Below, one piece after another: positions 1 through 9,841 of a DNA stretch of 64,000 bases. Within the stretch, counting starts at the first letter, position 1, and every line of letters begins with the position of its first letter. The stretch is taken from contig NZ_CP107903.1 of the NCBI RefSeq assembly GCF_036013955.1, positions 1,488,001 through 1,552,000 on the forward strand, given 5' to 3'. The notes below the pieces were generated by a model, which worked only from the letters and a program-made list of their open reading frames with translations, was not told the DNA's origin and did no database searches. Origin of the DNA: Streptomyces sp. NBC_00459 (GTDB lineage Bacteria; Actinomycetota; Actinomycetes; Streptomycetales; Streptomycetaceae). A program made the position numbers and the translations under genes.

Positions 1-752
1 GACGTGAGGGCGGACCATTCCAGGGCGCCTTCGGGGGGCTCGGTGCCCAGCAGCGGGATGTGGACGACGGCGCGCAGGGTGGGCAGTTCGCGGCGGAGTT
101 CGGCGACCGTGTCACGGCGGTCGTGCTCCTTGCCGCCGTAGCGGTAGCCGTCGACGGTGAACAGCACGACCGGTTCGACCTGCTGGAAGCGGTCGAGGAC
201 GCTGCGGGCCCCGAAGTCGGGGGCGCAGGACGTCCATACGCCGCCCACGGCGGCCGTGGCGAGCAGAGCGACCACGGCTTGGGGAACGTTCGGGAGATAG
301 CCGCTCACACGGTCTCCTGGGCGCACTCCTAGCGTACGCAGCTCGGCGGCGAGGGAGCCGACCTGGCGGCGCAGCTCCGACCAGGTCACCGGGCGGGGTT
401 CGTGGGTCTCGTCGACGTGCAGGAGGGCCGGTTCGTCCGCGCGGGTGTCCGCGGCGCGCAGGGCGTGTTCGGCGTAGTTGAGCTTCGCGCCGGGGAACCA
501 CTGCGCGCCGGGCATCGAACGTTCGCCGAGCACGCGCGCGTAGGGCGTCGAGAAGCGCACGTCGAACCACTCGGTGACGGCCTGCCAGAACGTGTCGAGC
601 CGGTCCACGGACCAGCTGTGCAGTGCAGCGTAGCCGCCGTCGGCGGGGGCTCCGTGCTGCTCGGCCGCCCACGCCTGGAACCTGGTGATCCGGGCCCGGG
701 CGACGCGTTCTCGGTCGGGCTGCCAGAGGGGCGTGGGGTTCGTGGTGGACAT
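1..752 (-). CDS. aacS: Acetoacetyl-CoA synthetase, N-terminal part (cut by window edge)
   Basis: Acetoacetate-CoA ligase of the ANL adenylate-forming superfamily, which activates acetoacetate with ATP and CoA in the cytoplasm. Reading from ATG at 752, the translation begins MSTTNPTPLWQPDRERV and contains ARITRFQAWA, the SWSVDRLDTFWQAV block and the GAQWFPGAKLNYAEH block. These are typical of the AacS/acetyl-CoA synthetase N-terminal region, followed by the start of the AMP-binding domain (RPVTWSELR, LPNVPQAVVALLA). About 250 residues are visible; the rest of the roughly 650-residue enzyme, with the ATP-binding and acyl-CoA motifs, lies left of the window. It diverges from the GH31 gene across about 180 bp. 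The choice of AacS over acetyl-CoA or propionyl-CoA synthetase is recognition of the N-terminal pattern, not a search. Confidence 0.88.
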   Translation of the reverse strand, partial: MSTTNPTPLWQPDRERVARARITRFQAWAAEQHGAPADGGYAALHSWSVDRLDTFWQAVTEWFDVRFSTPYARVLGERSMPGAQWFPGAKLNYAEHALRAADTRADEPALLHVDETHEPRPVTWSELRRQVGSLAAELRTLGVRPGDRVSGYLPNVPQAVVALLATAAVGGVWTSCAPDFGARSVLDRFQQVEPVVLFTVDGYRYGGKEHDRRDTVAELRRELPTLRAVVHIPLLGTEPPEGALEWSALT

Positions 753-933
753 GGGGCGGCTCCCGGACGGTGCTCCTGACACGGCTGACACGGACCATGC
801 CATCTGATCGACTCCGACACCAGGGTGCGCCGCGCGGGGGTCGTGTCGTGGAGATGAAGATGTGGTCCCTACCAGGGTGAACGGCTGCTGAACTGTGCGC
901 CCATCGGGTGAAGTCAGTGGCAGGCTGAGCAGC

Positions 934-3300
934 ATGGAAGGTCGTGACCTGGTGCGTTCGGTGAGGGCGGTCGGTTCGGCGGGGGCGGCCCAGGGGTTGC
1001 GTACCGTACGGGCCGCCTGGCGCCGTCGGCGTGCCGACGCCGCCGGGCTGCCGCCGCGGGGTGCCGAGCGCGCGCGGGTGCCCGGGCCCGTGCGGGACGT
1101 GGAGCCGGGGCCCGGTGGTGGTGTCGTCCGGTTCGCGAGGTCCGAGCTGCGGATCCTTGTCGCCGTCAACGGGGCTGTCTTCTGGGGCTGGGACGGGGCC
1201 GGTCCCGAGCCGTCGTACGCGCTCGCCGACCGCTGTCCTGAGCCGGATCCCCGTGCCTCGCTCGAACCGGACACGGAGGGCGGCTGGCGGGTCGTGGCCG
1301 AGCGGGTGACGGTCGTGGTCTCGCGGCACGGTGCGGTGGAAGTGCTCACCCCCGGAGGGGTGAGCCTGCGACGGGAGCTGCCGCCTCGCTGGTGGGAGCC
1401 CGTGGGTGGTGGCACGAGTCGCTGGACGCAGCGCTCCGAGGTGGCCGCGGACGCGCGGTTCTTCGGGCTCGGCGGGCGCGGCTCGGGACCGAGGTTGCGC
1501 GATGGAACGTACCGCCTGTGGAACACGGGTCCCGGCCGTGCCTTCGGTCCCGGCGACGATCCGCTGTCCATCACCATGCCGGTGCAGTTGGTGGTGGCCG
1601 ACGCGGCGACCCATCTGGTGTTCCAGGACACCTCCTGGGACGGCACGGTGACACTGCGGGAGGGCGAGGAGGGCGCGGGTTCGGGACATGACCGGGCCGG
1701 CACGTCCGAGCTGCGGATGGACGGCGGGCCGCTGCGCTGCTGGATGATGGTGGGCACCCCCGCGCGCGTGCTGCACACCTGGGCCACGCTCGCGGGTGCG
1801 CCCGCGCTGCCGCCCTCGTGGGCGCTGGGGCACCACCACGCGCGCCGGGGCCTCGGCGGCGAGCAGGAGGTGCGGCGGGTCGTCGCGGGCTACCAGGAGC
1901 ACGATCTGCCGCTCGACGCTGTCCATCTGGGCATCGAACACTTCGACGGGCACCAGGTGTTCACCGTCGACGAGGACCAGTTCCCGAAGCTGCCGGCCCT
2001 CGCCGAGGATCTGCGGCGCGACGGCATACGCCTGGTGTCGATCGCCGGACCCGCGGTCAGGGCCGAGCCGGGCAACGCCGTGTACGACAGCGGGAGCGCC
2101 GAGGACGCGTTCGTACGGGATGCGTCGGGGCGGCTCGTCCGGGGAGTCGCGTGGCCCGGGGAGTCGGTCTACCCCGACTTCACGCACGCGCGTGTGCGTG
2201 CGTGGTGGGGCCGGATGTACGAGGAGCGGCTCGGGCAGGGGTTCGCCGGTTTCTGGCACGACATGGACGAGCCCACGTCCTTCACCGCTTTCGGCGAGTC
2301 GACGCTGCCGCGTTCGGCCCGCCACGCACTGGAGGGGCACGGCGGCGACCATCGCGAGGCACACAACGTGTACGCCCTGTGCATGGCCCGAGCGGCCTAC
2401 GAGGGGTTGCGTGAACTGGCACCGGAGGAGCGGCCGTTCATGTTCTCCCGCTCCGGCTGGGCCGGTATGCAGCGCTACGGAGGGGCGTGGTCCGGGGGCG
2501 TGGCGAAAGGCTGGCCGAGGCTGCGGGAGTCACTGTCGCTGGTCATGGGGCTCGGGCTGTGCGGGGTGCCCTTCTCGGGCCCTGATGCGGGCGGCTTCGA
2601 GGGGAGCCCGTCGCCTGAGCTGTATCTGCGGTGGCTCCAACTGGGCGCCTGTCTGCCGCTGTTCCGTACGCACGCGAGTCTGCGGGCGGGGCGCGGGGAG
2701 CCCTGGGAGTTCGGTGCGGACGTCCTGGCACACGCGCGCGTGGTGCTCGTCGAACGCCGGCGCCTGCTGCCGTACTTCATGACGCTCGCGCATCTGGCGC
2801 GTCTCACTGGGGCGCCGTACGTGCGGCCGTTGTGGTGGGGGGCGCCCGAGGAGAGGGCTCTGCGCGACTGCGAGGACGCCTTCCTGCTGGGTGACTGTCT
2901 TCTGGTGGCGCCGGTGCTCGACCCGGGTGTGGACCGGCGAGCGGTGCAGCTGCCGCGCGGGCGCTGGTACGACACGGTGACGGAGCAGGCGTACGAGGGG
3001 CCGGGTCAGGTGCTGGTGGACGCTCCTTTGTCGCGGATACCGGTTCTCGCGCGCGCGGGCGCCGTCGTCCCCGTGCGGGGCGACGACGGCGGCCTGGAGT
3101 TGGAGGTGTGGGCGCCCGCCCGCGGCCGTACCGGGGGCGGGCTGGTGGTGCAGGACGCGGGTGACGGGTGGGCGGAGCCGGAGATCGAGCGGTACGTCAC
3201 GCGCTGGGAGGGGCGTCGGGTGGTCGTCGAGCTGGACGGGGAGGACGGCGTGAGCGAGCCGGCCCACCCCGTGCGCGTACGAGGCCTCGCCGGGCGCTGA
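934..3300 (+). CDS. Glycoside hydrolase family 31 (alpha-glucosidase-like)
   Basis: Predicted alpha-glucosidase/alpha-xylosidase family enzyme, 788 aa from ATG 934; an in-frame GTG at 895 would add 13 residues and neither start has a strong ribosome-binding site. GH31 marks are the central (beta/alpha)8 barrel, the nucleophile motif around D443 (GFWHDMDE, residues 439-446), MFSRSGWAGMQRYGGAWSGG around residues 491-510, and the acid/base segment GPDAGGFEG (D551). A C-terminal beta-domain follows. No signal peptide is seen, so the enzyme is probably intracellular and acts on imported oligosaccharides; the exact substrate cannot be read. In the family signature W-x-D-M-[NSA]-E the [NSA] position is Asp here. 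It converges on the Nudix gene with only 6 bp between stop codons. Confidence 0.9.
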   Translation: MEGRDLVRSVRAVGSAGAAQGLRTVRAAWRRRRADAAGLPPRGAERARVPGPVRDVEPGPGGGVVRFARSELRILVAVNGAVFWGWDGAGPEPSYALADRCPEPDPRASLEPDTEGGWRVVAERVTVVVSRHGAVEVLTPGGVSLRRELPPRWWEPVGGGTSRWTQRSEVAADARFFGLGGRGSGPRLRDGTYRLWNTGPGRAFGPGDDPLSITMPVQLVVADAATHLVFQDTSWDGTVTLREGEEGAGSGHDRAGTSELRMDGGPLRCWMMVGTPARVLHTWATLAGAPALPPSWALGHHHARRGLGGEQEVRRVVAGYQEHDLPLDAVHLGIEHFDGHQVFTVDEDQFPKLPALAEDLRRDGIRLVSIAGPAVRAEPGNAVYDSGSAEDAFVRDASGRLVRGVAWPGESVYPDFTHARVRAWWGRMYEERLGQGFAGFWHDMDEPTSFTAFGESTLPRSARHALEGHGGDHREAHNVYALCMARAAYEGLRELAPEERPFMFSRSGWAGMQRYGGAWSGGVAKGWPRLRESLSLVMGLGLCGVPFSGPDAGGFEGSPSPELYLRWLQLGACLPLFRTHASLRAGRGEPWEFGADVLAHARVVLVERRRLLPYFMTLAHLARLTGAPYVRPLWWGAPEERALRDCEDAFLLGDCLLVAPVLDPGVDRRAVQLPRGRWYDTVTEQAYEGPGQVLVDAPLSRIPVLARAGAVVPVRGDDGGLELEVWAPARGRTGGGLVVQDAGDGWAEPEIERYVTRWEGRRVVVELDGEDGVSEPAHPVRVRGLAGR

Positions 3301-3306
3301 GCGGGC

Positions 3307-3840
3307 TCAGTAGCGGCCCTCGAACCAGGCGCGTGCGGCCACCGTGTGCAGCGGGAAGGCGAGCTCCTCCGGCCTGCGCAGAAGGTGCCAGCCGTCGGTC
3401 TCGTCCGTGGCCGCGGACGGCGGCAGTTGGTCGGCCGGGCGTTCCGGCAGGGTTCCGAAGAGCAGCAGGTGCCCGTCGGGCGAGCTCAGCGCGTCGACGA
3501 GCCGGACGTCGCGGCTCGCCGCCTCGATCCCTGTCTCCTCCCTGAGTTCACGGACCACGGCCTGGCGCCAGTCCTCGCCATGGTCGACGTACCCGCCGGG
3601 CAGGGCGGTGCCTCCGCGCGCGGGGGCGATGGTTCGGGTGATGACGACCAGGGCGGCGCCCTTGGTGTCGTACACGGGCTGGAGTGCCACTGCGACGGGC
3701 AGCGGGTTGCGGTAGGCCACGGTGCCGCAGGCGGGGCAGGTACGGGGCCAGCCGGAAACGCCCTCTCCGTAGGGCGCTCCGCAGCTCGAACAGTGGGAGC
3801 CCGGCGCAGAGTTGTCGGTTGATAGTTGTTTTACGGACAC
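3307..3840 (-). CDS. Nudix hydrolase with N-terminal zinc ribbon
   Basis: 177-aa Nudix-family pyrophosphohydrolase. The N-terminus carries two CxxC pairs (CSSCG and CPACG, about residues 17-39), a zinc ribbon as in NudC/YfcD-type proteins. The Nudix box follows as GGYVDHGEDW...REETGIE, matching Gx5Ex7REUxEExGU. The length fits a single Nudix domain plus ribbon. The substrate is not predictable; ADP-ribose, NADH or a damaged nucleotide are possible. It diverges from the DUF35 gene at 4063 with about 220 bp between them. Confidence 0.88.
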   Translation of the reverse strand: MSVKQLSTDNSAPGSHCSSCGAPYGEGVSGWPRTCPACGTVAYRNPLPVAVALQPVYDTKGAALVVITRTIAPARGGTALPGGYVDHGEDWRQAVVRELREETGIEAASRDVRLVDALSSPDGHLLLFGTLPERPADQLPPSAATDETDGWHLLRRPEELAFPLHTVAARAWFEGRY

Positions 3841-4062
3841 GCGGCGGACTGTATCCGATCATGCGGACCGGGGCCTTCCGGGGGCGCCCCGGGACCTTGC
3901 CTACGGCGGGGACGGCCGGAACCACCCCCGTGGACCCCGGCCGTCCCTACCCGATACGACGACGCACACAGGGCGCGTGCGGTTCTGTGCGACGGCTGCC
4001 CAATCCGATGTGACCGTGCCACACTTCTGACGTTCCGTCAGATCCAGGTCTCTGGAGGGGAT

Positions 4063-4509
4063 GTGGCACGCGTCCGTACACCTGTGGTCGCCGGGTGGTT
4101 CACGGAGGACCGGGACGGCTTCCGGCTCCTCGGCACCCGCTGCTCGGCCTGCGCCTCGGTCTTCTTCCCGCGAGAGGACGTCCATTGCCGCAATCCGGGG
4201 TGCCCGGGCGGCGGGCTGGACGAGGTGCCGCTGTCCCCTCGTGGGCGCGTCTGGTCGTACACCGACGGCCGATACCGGCCTCCGTCACCGTATGTGACCG
4301 ATCCGGAACTTCCGTGGGAACCGTACGCGTTGATCGCTGTGGAGCTGGAGTCCGAGCGCATGGTGGTACTGGGACAGGCGGTTCCAGGGGTCACCGTCGC
4401 CGATCTGACGGTGGGCATGGAGGTGGAGATCGTACCGGGAGTGCTCCACGAGGACGCGGAGACGACCTGGACGACCTGGCACTGGCGACCGACGGGGGCG
4501 GTGGGATGA
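4063..4509 (+). CDS. DUF35 OB-fold / zinc-ribbon acyl-CoA-associated protein
   Basis: 148-aa protein from GTG 4063, chosen because GGAGGGG lies a few bases upstream; an open frame runs back to 3826 without a better start. It begins VARVRTPVVAGWFTEDRDG, has a rubredoxin-like zinc ribbon (CSAC then CRNPGC, residues about 29-48) and then an OB-fold (RGRVWSYTDGRY...WEPYALIAVELE). This is the DUF35 architecture found beside SCP2/thiolase-like lipid-transfer proteins, where it forms the acyl-CoA-binding partner subunit. Its stop overlaps the next start as ATGA (4506-4509), so the two are probably translationally coupled and form one complex. Confidence 0.85.
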   Translation: MARVRTPVVAGWFTEDRDGFRLLGTRCSACASVFFPREDVHCRNPGCPGGGLDEVPLSPRGRVWSYTDGRYRPPSPYVTDPELPWEPYALIAVELESERMVVLGQAVPGVTVADLTVGMEVEIVPGVLHEDAETTWTTWHWRPTGAVG

Positions 4510-5696
4510 CCGGAGAGGTGGCAGTGCTCGGGGTGGGCATGCACCCCTGGGGCAAGTGGGGGCGCGGCTTCACCGAGTACGGCTCGGCCGCCGCGCGCGC
4601 GGCACTCGCCGACGCGGGGGTCGACTGGCGGGACGTCGACTCGGTCGTCGGTGCGGACACCGTGCGCGGCGGCTATCCCGGGTATGTGGCGGGGGCGACG
4701 TTCGCCAAGGCGCTGGGCTGGCAGGGCGCCCGGGTTACCAGCGTGTACGCGGCGTGTGCGTCCGGGGCGCAGGCGGTCGCCGTCGCACGCGCGCAGATCC
4801 TCGCCGGGCTCGCGGAGGTGGTGCTCGTCGTGGGCGCGGACTCGGCACCGAAGGGGTTCTTCCGGCCGGCCGGGGGGGACCGGTCCGACGATCCGGACTG
4901 GCTGCGGTTCCGAATTCTGGGGGCGACGAACCCGACGTACTTCGGGCTGTACGCGCGGCGGCGGATGGCCGTACACGGCGACACCCTGGAGGACTTCGCG
5001 CAGGTCAAGGTGAAGAACGCCGCCCTGGGCGCCCTCAACCCGAACGCGCGCTACCGCAAGCGGGTCACCGCCGACGAGGTGGCCGCGTCCGCGGTGGTCG
5101 CCGATCCTCTTCGGCTGCTCGACATCTGCGCCACCTCGGACGGCGGGGCCGCCCTGGTGCTGACCGGCATGGATTTCGCGCGCCGGCACGGGGTGGCGGA
5201 GCCGGTGCGGATCCGGGCGGTGTCCACGGTCACACCGCGGTACCCCAGCACCGTGCTTGACCTGCCTGACATCGCCACGGACTCGGCGGCGACGGTGGAG
5301 CCGGCGGGCGGGACCTTCCGGGCGTCGATCGCACAGGCGGCCTACGAGGAAGCGGGCATCGGCCCCGAGGACCTCTCCCTGGCCGAGGTCTACGACCTGT
5401 CCACGGCCCTGGAGTTGCAGTGGTACGAGGATCTGGGGCTGTGCGGTGAGGGCGAGGCGGCGAAACTGCTGCGGGAGGGCGCCACGACCCTGGGCGGGCG
5501 CATACCCGTCAACACCAGCGGCGGCCTCGCCTCCTTCGGAGAGGCCGTGCCCGCGCAGGCCATCGCCCAGGTGTGCGAGCTGACATGGCAGTTGCGGGGC
5601 GACTCCGGGGACCGGCAGGTCGCGGGGGCTCGTGTGGGCATCACCGCCAACCAGGGCCTGTTCGGGCACGGTTCCTCCGTCATCGCGGTGCGGTGA
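4506..5696 (+). CDS. Thiolase-like lipid-transfer protein (SCP2/Ltp type)
   Basis: 396-aa thiolase-fold protein starting MTGEVAVLGVGMHPWGKWG. It shows the AACASGAQAVAVARAQI segment (active-site Cys equivalent), the EVYDLSTALELQWYEDLGLC segment, and the C-terminal NTSGGLASFGEAVPAQAI and NQGLFGHGSSVIAV stretches typical of non-condensing lipid-transfer thiolases. Family members work with DUF35 proteins, for example as retro-aldol lyases in steroid side-chain degradation. Here only the coupled DUF35 gene is adjacent, with no other steroid or beta-oxidation gene. So an acyl-CoA thiolase/aldolase role is likely, but the substrate is unknown. Confidence 0.85.
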   Translation: MTGEVAVLGVGMHPWGKWGRGFTEYGSAAARAALADAGVDWRDVDSVVGADTVRGGYPGYVAGATFAKALGWQGARVTSVYAACASGAQAVAVARAQILAGLAEVVLVVGADSAPKGFFRPAGGDRSDDPDWLRFRILGATNPTYFGLYARRRMAVHGDTLEDFAQVKVKNAALGALNPNARYRKRVTADEVAASAVVADPLRLLDICATSDGGAALVLTGMDFARRHGVAEPVRIRAVSTVTPRYPSTVLDLPDIATDSAATVEPAGGTFRASIAQAAYEEAGIGPEDLSLAEVYDLSTALELQWYEDLGLCGEGEAAKLLREGATTLGGRIPVNTSGGLASFGEAVPAQAIAQVCELTWQLRGDSGDRQVAGARVGITANQGLFGHGSSVIAVR

Positions 5697-5700
5697 CGTG

Positions 5701-5720
5701 AGGTGAGGTGAGGTGAGGTG
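5701..5720. repeat. Pentamer tandem repeat (AGGTG)x4
   Basis: Four perfect copies of AGGTG immediately downstream of the thiolase-like stop codon. It is a short tandem array likely to vary in copy number by slippage. No function is evident. Confidence 0.8.
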
Positions 5721-6183
5721 TACGAGCGTGGGCAGATCTCGCGTGAACGCCTCGTGAACCGAGCCCGGGCGGATGCCGCCGGCACCTTTGCCGACCTCGC
5801 GGGCTCGCCGCCCTGTACGACGCCGTGCGCGAGGCGGGGCGGCTGCCGTTCGGGGGTGGCACCGCGCCCGGGCGCGGTGAGGGCGGAGAAACGAGCGCCT
5901 CAACCATTGTCGTCGGCGACCTTGACGCCCACAGGAGGTCGGAGAACACTTCCGGTGTCAGTCGGCAATCGCCGCACATTCTCGGCGTATTCAGACAATG
6001 CGCCGTGCGGGCCCCGCTGAGCAACGGGCCCGTCCCTGCGTGCGATTCGGCTGTGGCAGCACGCTCGTCACGGAAGCCGGATGGGCGCGGGAACACCCCG
6101 CTCCCGGCTGAAGTAGCCATGGGAACGCACTCTTCACGGTCGACCGGGGCCGGATCGCCCCGGGCGAGGGCCCAGGAGCCGCC
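5721..6183. other. Intergenic region upstream of glpF
   Basis: About 460 bp without a convincing gene. It should hold the glpF promoter, but no clear -35/-10 pair or GylR/IclR-type operator could be recognised. A strong AGGAGG at about 5932 precedes only a 21-codon frame. AGGAG at about 6171 is the glpF ribosome-binding site. Confidence 0.5.
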
Positions 6184-6909
6184 ATGAGCAATGGGGACGT
6201 CTTTGTCGGCGAAATCATCGGTACAGCGATTCTGATCCTCTTCGGCGCGGGTGTGGTCGCCGCCGTCGTACTGAACTACTCCAAGGCCAAGGACGCCGGC
6301 TGGGTCGTCATCACATTCGGCTGGGGCTTCGGTGTGCTGGCCGGGGCCTACACCGCCGCACCCTTGTCAGGCGGGCATCTCAACCCCGCGGTGACCGTCG
6401 GGATCGCCTTCGACACCGGAGACTGGGACCAGGTGCCCGTCTACATCGCCGGTCAGACGGTCGGCGCCTTCCTCGGCGCGATCCTGTGCTGGCTGGTCTA
6501 CTTCGCCCAGTTCCAGGCCAACGCGGAGGAGGAGATCGCGCAGCCGACGCTGGGGATCTTCTCGACCACGCCGGCGATCCGCAATCCCGTCGCGAACCTC
6601 GTCACCGAGATCATCGCGACCATGGCTCTGGTGCTGCCGATCCTGGCATTCGGTCTGACCAAGGGGCTCGGCGAGTCCGGCACGGCGATCCTGATCGTCT
6701 CCTTCCTGGTGGTCGGCATCGGCCTGTCGCTCGGCGGTCCGACGGGGTACGCCATCAATCCGGCCCGTGACCTGGGCCCGCGTATCGCCCACGCCCTGCT
6801 TCCGATCCCCAACAAGGGCACCTCGGACTGGAGTTACGCGTGGATCCCGGTGGTGGGGCCGCTGATCGGCGGCGCGCTGGCGGGGATCGTCTTCAACGCG
6901 GCCTTCTGA
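6184..6909 (+). CDS. glpF: Glycerol uptake facilitator (MIP/aquaporin family)
   Basis: 241-aa membrane channel for facilitated glycerol entry. Six hydrophobic segments are visible, with the two NPA half-helix motifs [11 protein letters not shown] and [12 protein letters not shown]. The conserved Asp after the second NPA (NPARD) marks an aquaglyceroporin rather than a strict water channel. AGGAG sits just upstream of the ATG. It is followed after 58 bp by glpK, so uptake and phosphorylation are encoded together, as in the Streptomyces gyl operon. Confidence 0.95.
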   Translation: MSNGDVFVGEIIGTAILILFGAGVVAAVVLNYSKAKDAGWVVITFGWGFGVLAGAYTAAPLSGGHLNPAVTVGIAFDTGDWDQVPVYIAGQTVGAFLGAILCWLVYFAQFQANAEEEIAQPTLGIFSTTPAIRNPVANLVTEIIATMALVLPILAFGLTKGLGESGTAILIVSFLVVGIGLSLGGPTGYAINPARDLGPRIAHALLPIPNKGTSDWSYAWIPVVGPLIGGALAGIVFNAAF

Positions 6910-6967
6910 CACGCACGCGCGCGTGCCGGGGCCTCAGACTTCCGGAGCTTCCCACGAAGGGGACGTC

Positions 6968-8479
<1,512 letters not shown>

Positions 8480-8526
8480 AGCCACCGCTCGCGGGACACG
8501 TCCACGCGCGCGTGCCTTTGGACCGC

Positions 8527-8558
8527 GGCCCGTACCCCGGTCGGCGGGGGTACGGGCC
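8527..8558. terminator. Bidirectional terminator between glpK and cvnD
   Basis: Perfect 12-bp inverted repeat, GGCCCGTACCCC at 8527-8538 and GGGGTACGGGCC at 8547-8558, with an 8-nt loop. It lies in the 124-bp gap between convergent glpK and cvnD. There is no T-tract, as is usual for Streptomyces. Confidence 0.8.
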
Positions 8559-8603
8559 GTGCGCGTGCGAGGCGGTGATGGACCGTCAGGTGACGAGGGA
8601 CCG

Positions 8604-9209
8604 TCAGCCGGTGACGGTCGCGCGGCGGTCGGCCGCGTACGCCATCGCGTGCTGGACGACTCCGATCAGGACCTCCTTGACCGACTCCCGGTTGCGCGCG
8701 TCGCACAGCACGAGCGGCACGTTGGGGTCGAGGTCCAGGGCCGCGCGTACGGACTGCGACGGGTAACGGGCCGCTCCGTCGAAGCAGTTGACGCCGACCA
8801 GGAAGGGAATGGAGCGCCGCTCGAAGTAGTCGACCGCGGCGAAGCTGTCCTCCAGGCGGCGGGTGTCGGCGAGGACGACCGCGCCCAGCGCGCCGGTGGC
8901 GAGCTCGTCCCACAGGAACCAGAAGCGGTCCTGTCCGGGCGTCCCGAAGAGGTACAGCACGAGGTCCTCGCGGAGGGTGATGCGGCCGAAGTCCATGGCC
9001 ACGGTGGTGGTGTTCTTGCCCTCCACCCCCCTGATGTCGTCGACCGGGCGGCCCGCCTCGGTGAGCAGCTCCTCGGTCCGCAGCGGCTTGATCTCGCTGA
9101 CCGCGCCGACGAGGGTCGTCTTGCCCGCGCCGAATCCGCCGGCCACCAGGATCTTGAGCGTGACGGGCTCGACCGGGGGCTTGCCGCGCTCAGAACGCCC
9201 GAAGATCAT
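8604..9209 (-). CDS. cvnD: Conservon GTP/ATP-binding protein CvnD
   Basis: 201-aa Ras-like small GTPase typical of the last core gene of Streptomyces conservons. Motifs are the P-loop GGFGAGKTTLVGAVSE (residues 24-39), the switch region NTTTVAMDFGRI, and the G3-like FGTPGQDRFWFLWDEL. In conservons it forms a membrane complex with a CvnA sensor kinase-like protein, a roadblock CvnB and a DUF742 CvnC, resembling eukaryotic G-protein signalling. The ATG at 9209 overlaps the stop of the upstream 68-codon frame as ATGA. The usual direct junction with cvnC is broken by 227 bp. Confidence 0.92.
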   Translation of the reverse strand: MIFGRSERGKPPVEPVTLKILVAGGFGAGKTTLVGAVSEIKPLRTEELLTEAGRPVDDIRGVEGKNTTTVAMDFGRITLREDLVLYLFGTPGQDRFWFLWDELATGALGAVVLADTRRLEDSFAAVDYFERRSIPFLVGVNCFDGAARYPSQSVRAALDLDPNVPLVLCDARNRESVKEVLIGVVQHAMAYAADRRATVTG

Positions 9210-9412
9210 CGGTCTCTTCTCCTGCTTGTTCGGGGTCGGTCGGCGGTGGGTCTCGGCCCCCGCCGCCTGGGGTTTCCACGGCCGTGCGGACGGCCTCGGC
9301 GGGCTTCCGGGAATCGCCGCGGAGTCGGGGTGAGCGGGCCGCCGTCCGGGCGACGCGCGACGATGTCGGTGAAGGTCCCGCCTTCATCGACCCAGAACTG
9401 CCGGCCTGTCAC
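9206..9412 (-). pseudogene. Remnant of 5-oxoprolinase/hydantoinase N-terminus between cvnC and cvnD
   Basis: A 68-codon frame starting GTG 9412 with a GGGAGAGAG ribosome-binding site. It begins VTGRQFWVDEGGTFTDIVAR, which matches the start of OplAH/hydantoinase A proteins (GGTFTD is the N-terminal phosphate-loop motif). The match is lost after about residue 24. In the next frame, from about 9345 downwards, SRKPAEAVRTAVE vaguely resembles the following family region, suggesting a frameshift plus truncation; the full enzyme has about 1200 residues. Its stop overlaps the cvnD start (ATGA), so it could still be translated and couple cvnD. It is either a decayed transferred piece or a domesticated micro-gene; I favour a remnant. 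Confidence 0.6.
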
Positions 9413-9436
9413 GTCTCTCTCCCGCTTCCGCGCTGC

Positions 9437-9832
9437 TCAGAGTGCCCGGAGGCCGCTGATGACGTCGCGCAGAATATTCTCGTCCACCAGTTCGGCGGGG
9501 GGTACGGGACGCGTCACATGGACCATCTCCTCGTCCACGAGGTCCCCGATGAGGACCCGCACCACACCGATGGGGAGATTGAGTTCGGCAGCGAGTTCGG
9601 CGACCGACTGGGGTGCGTCACGACAGAGTTCGACGATGTCCACGTGTTCCGGGGACAGCGTGCGATCCGCTTCCGGGTCGTCCGCGTGCGCCTCCGTGAC
9701 GACCACCGCGATCAGGTCCAGGCGGTGCTGGGCCGAATGGCTGGTGCGGCCTCGCGTCATGGCGTACGGACGGACGACCGGTCCGGCCTCGTCGTCGAAC
9801 CAGTGGCTTCTGGGTTGGCCGTCTCCGCTCAT
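9437..9832 (-). CDS. cvnC: Conservon DUF742 protein CvnC
   Basis: 131-aa DUF742 protein. Conserved pieces are VVRPYAMTRGRT (residues 19-30), a winged-helix-like core (SVAELAAELNLPIGVVRVLI) and the C-terminus ENILRDVISGLRAL. It is the third member of the cvnABC order and is thought to bridge the complex components. It starts 9 bp after the cvnB stop. Downstream it is separated from cvnD by the 5-oxoprolinase-like fragment. Confidence 0.93.
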   Translation of the reverse strand: MSGDGQPRSHWFDDEAGPVVRPYAMTRGRTSHSAQHRLDLIAVVVTEAHADDPEADRTLSPEHVDIVELCRDAPQSVAELAAELNLPIGVVRVLIGDLVDEEMVHVTRPVPPAELVDENILRDVISGLRAL

Positions 9833-9841
9833 GTCATCCCA

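Noticed and set aside
4038..5903. Long minus-strand frame (621 codons) antisense to the DUF35/thiolase pair
   Set aside because: Its product is a Pro/Arg/His-rich string with no family features, while the plus strand encodes well-conserved proteins; a GC-rich shadow.
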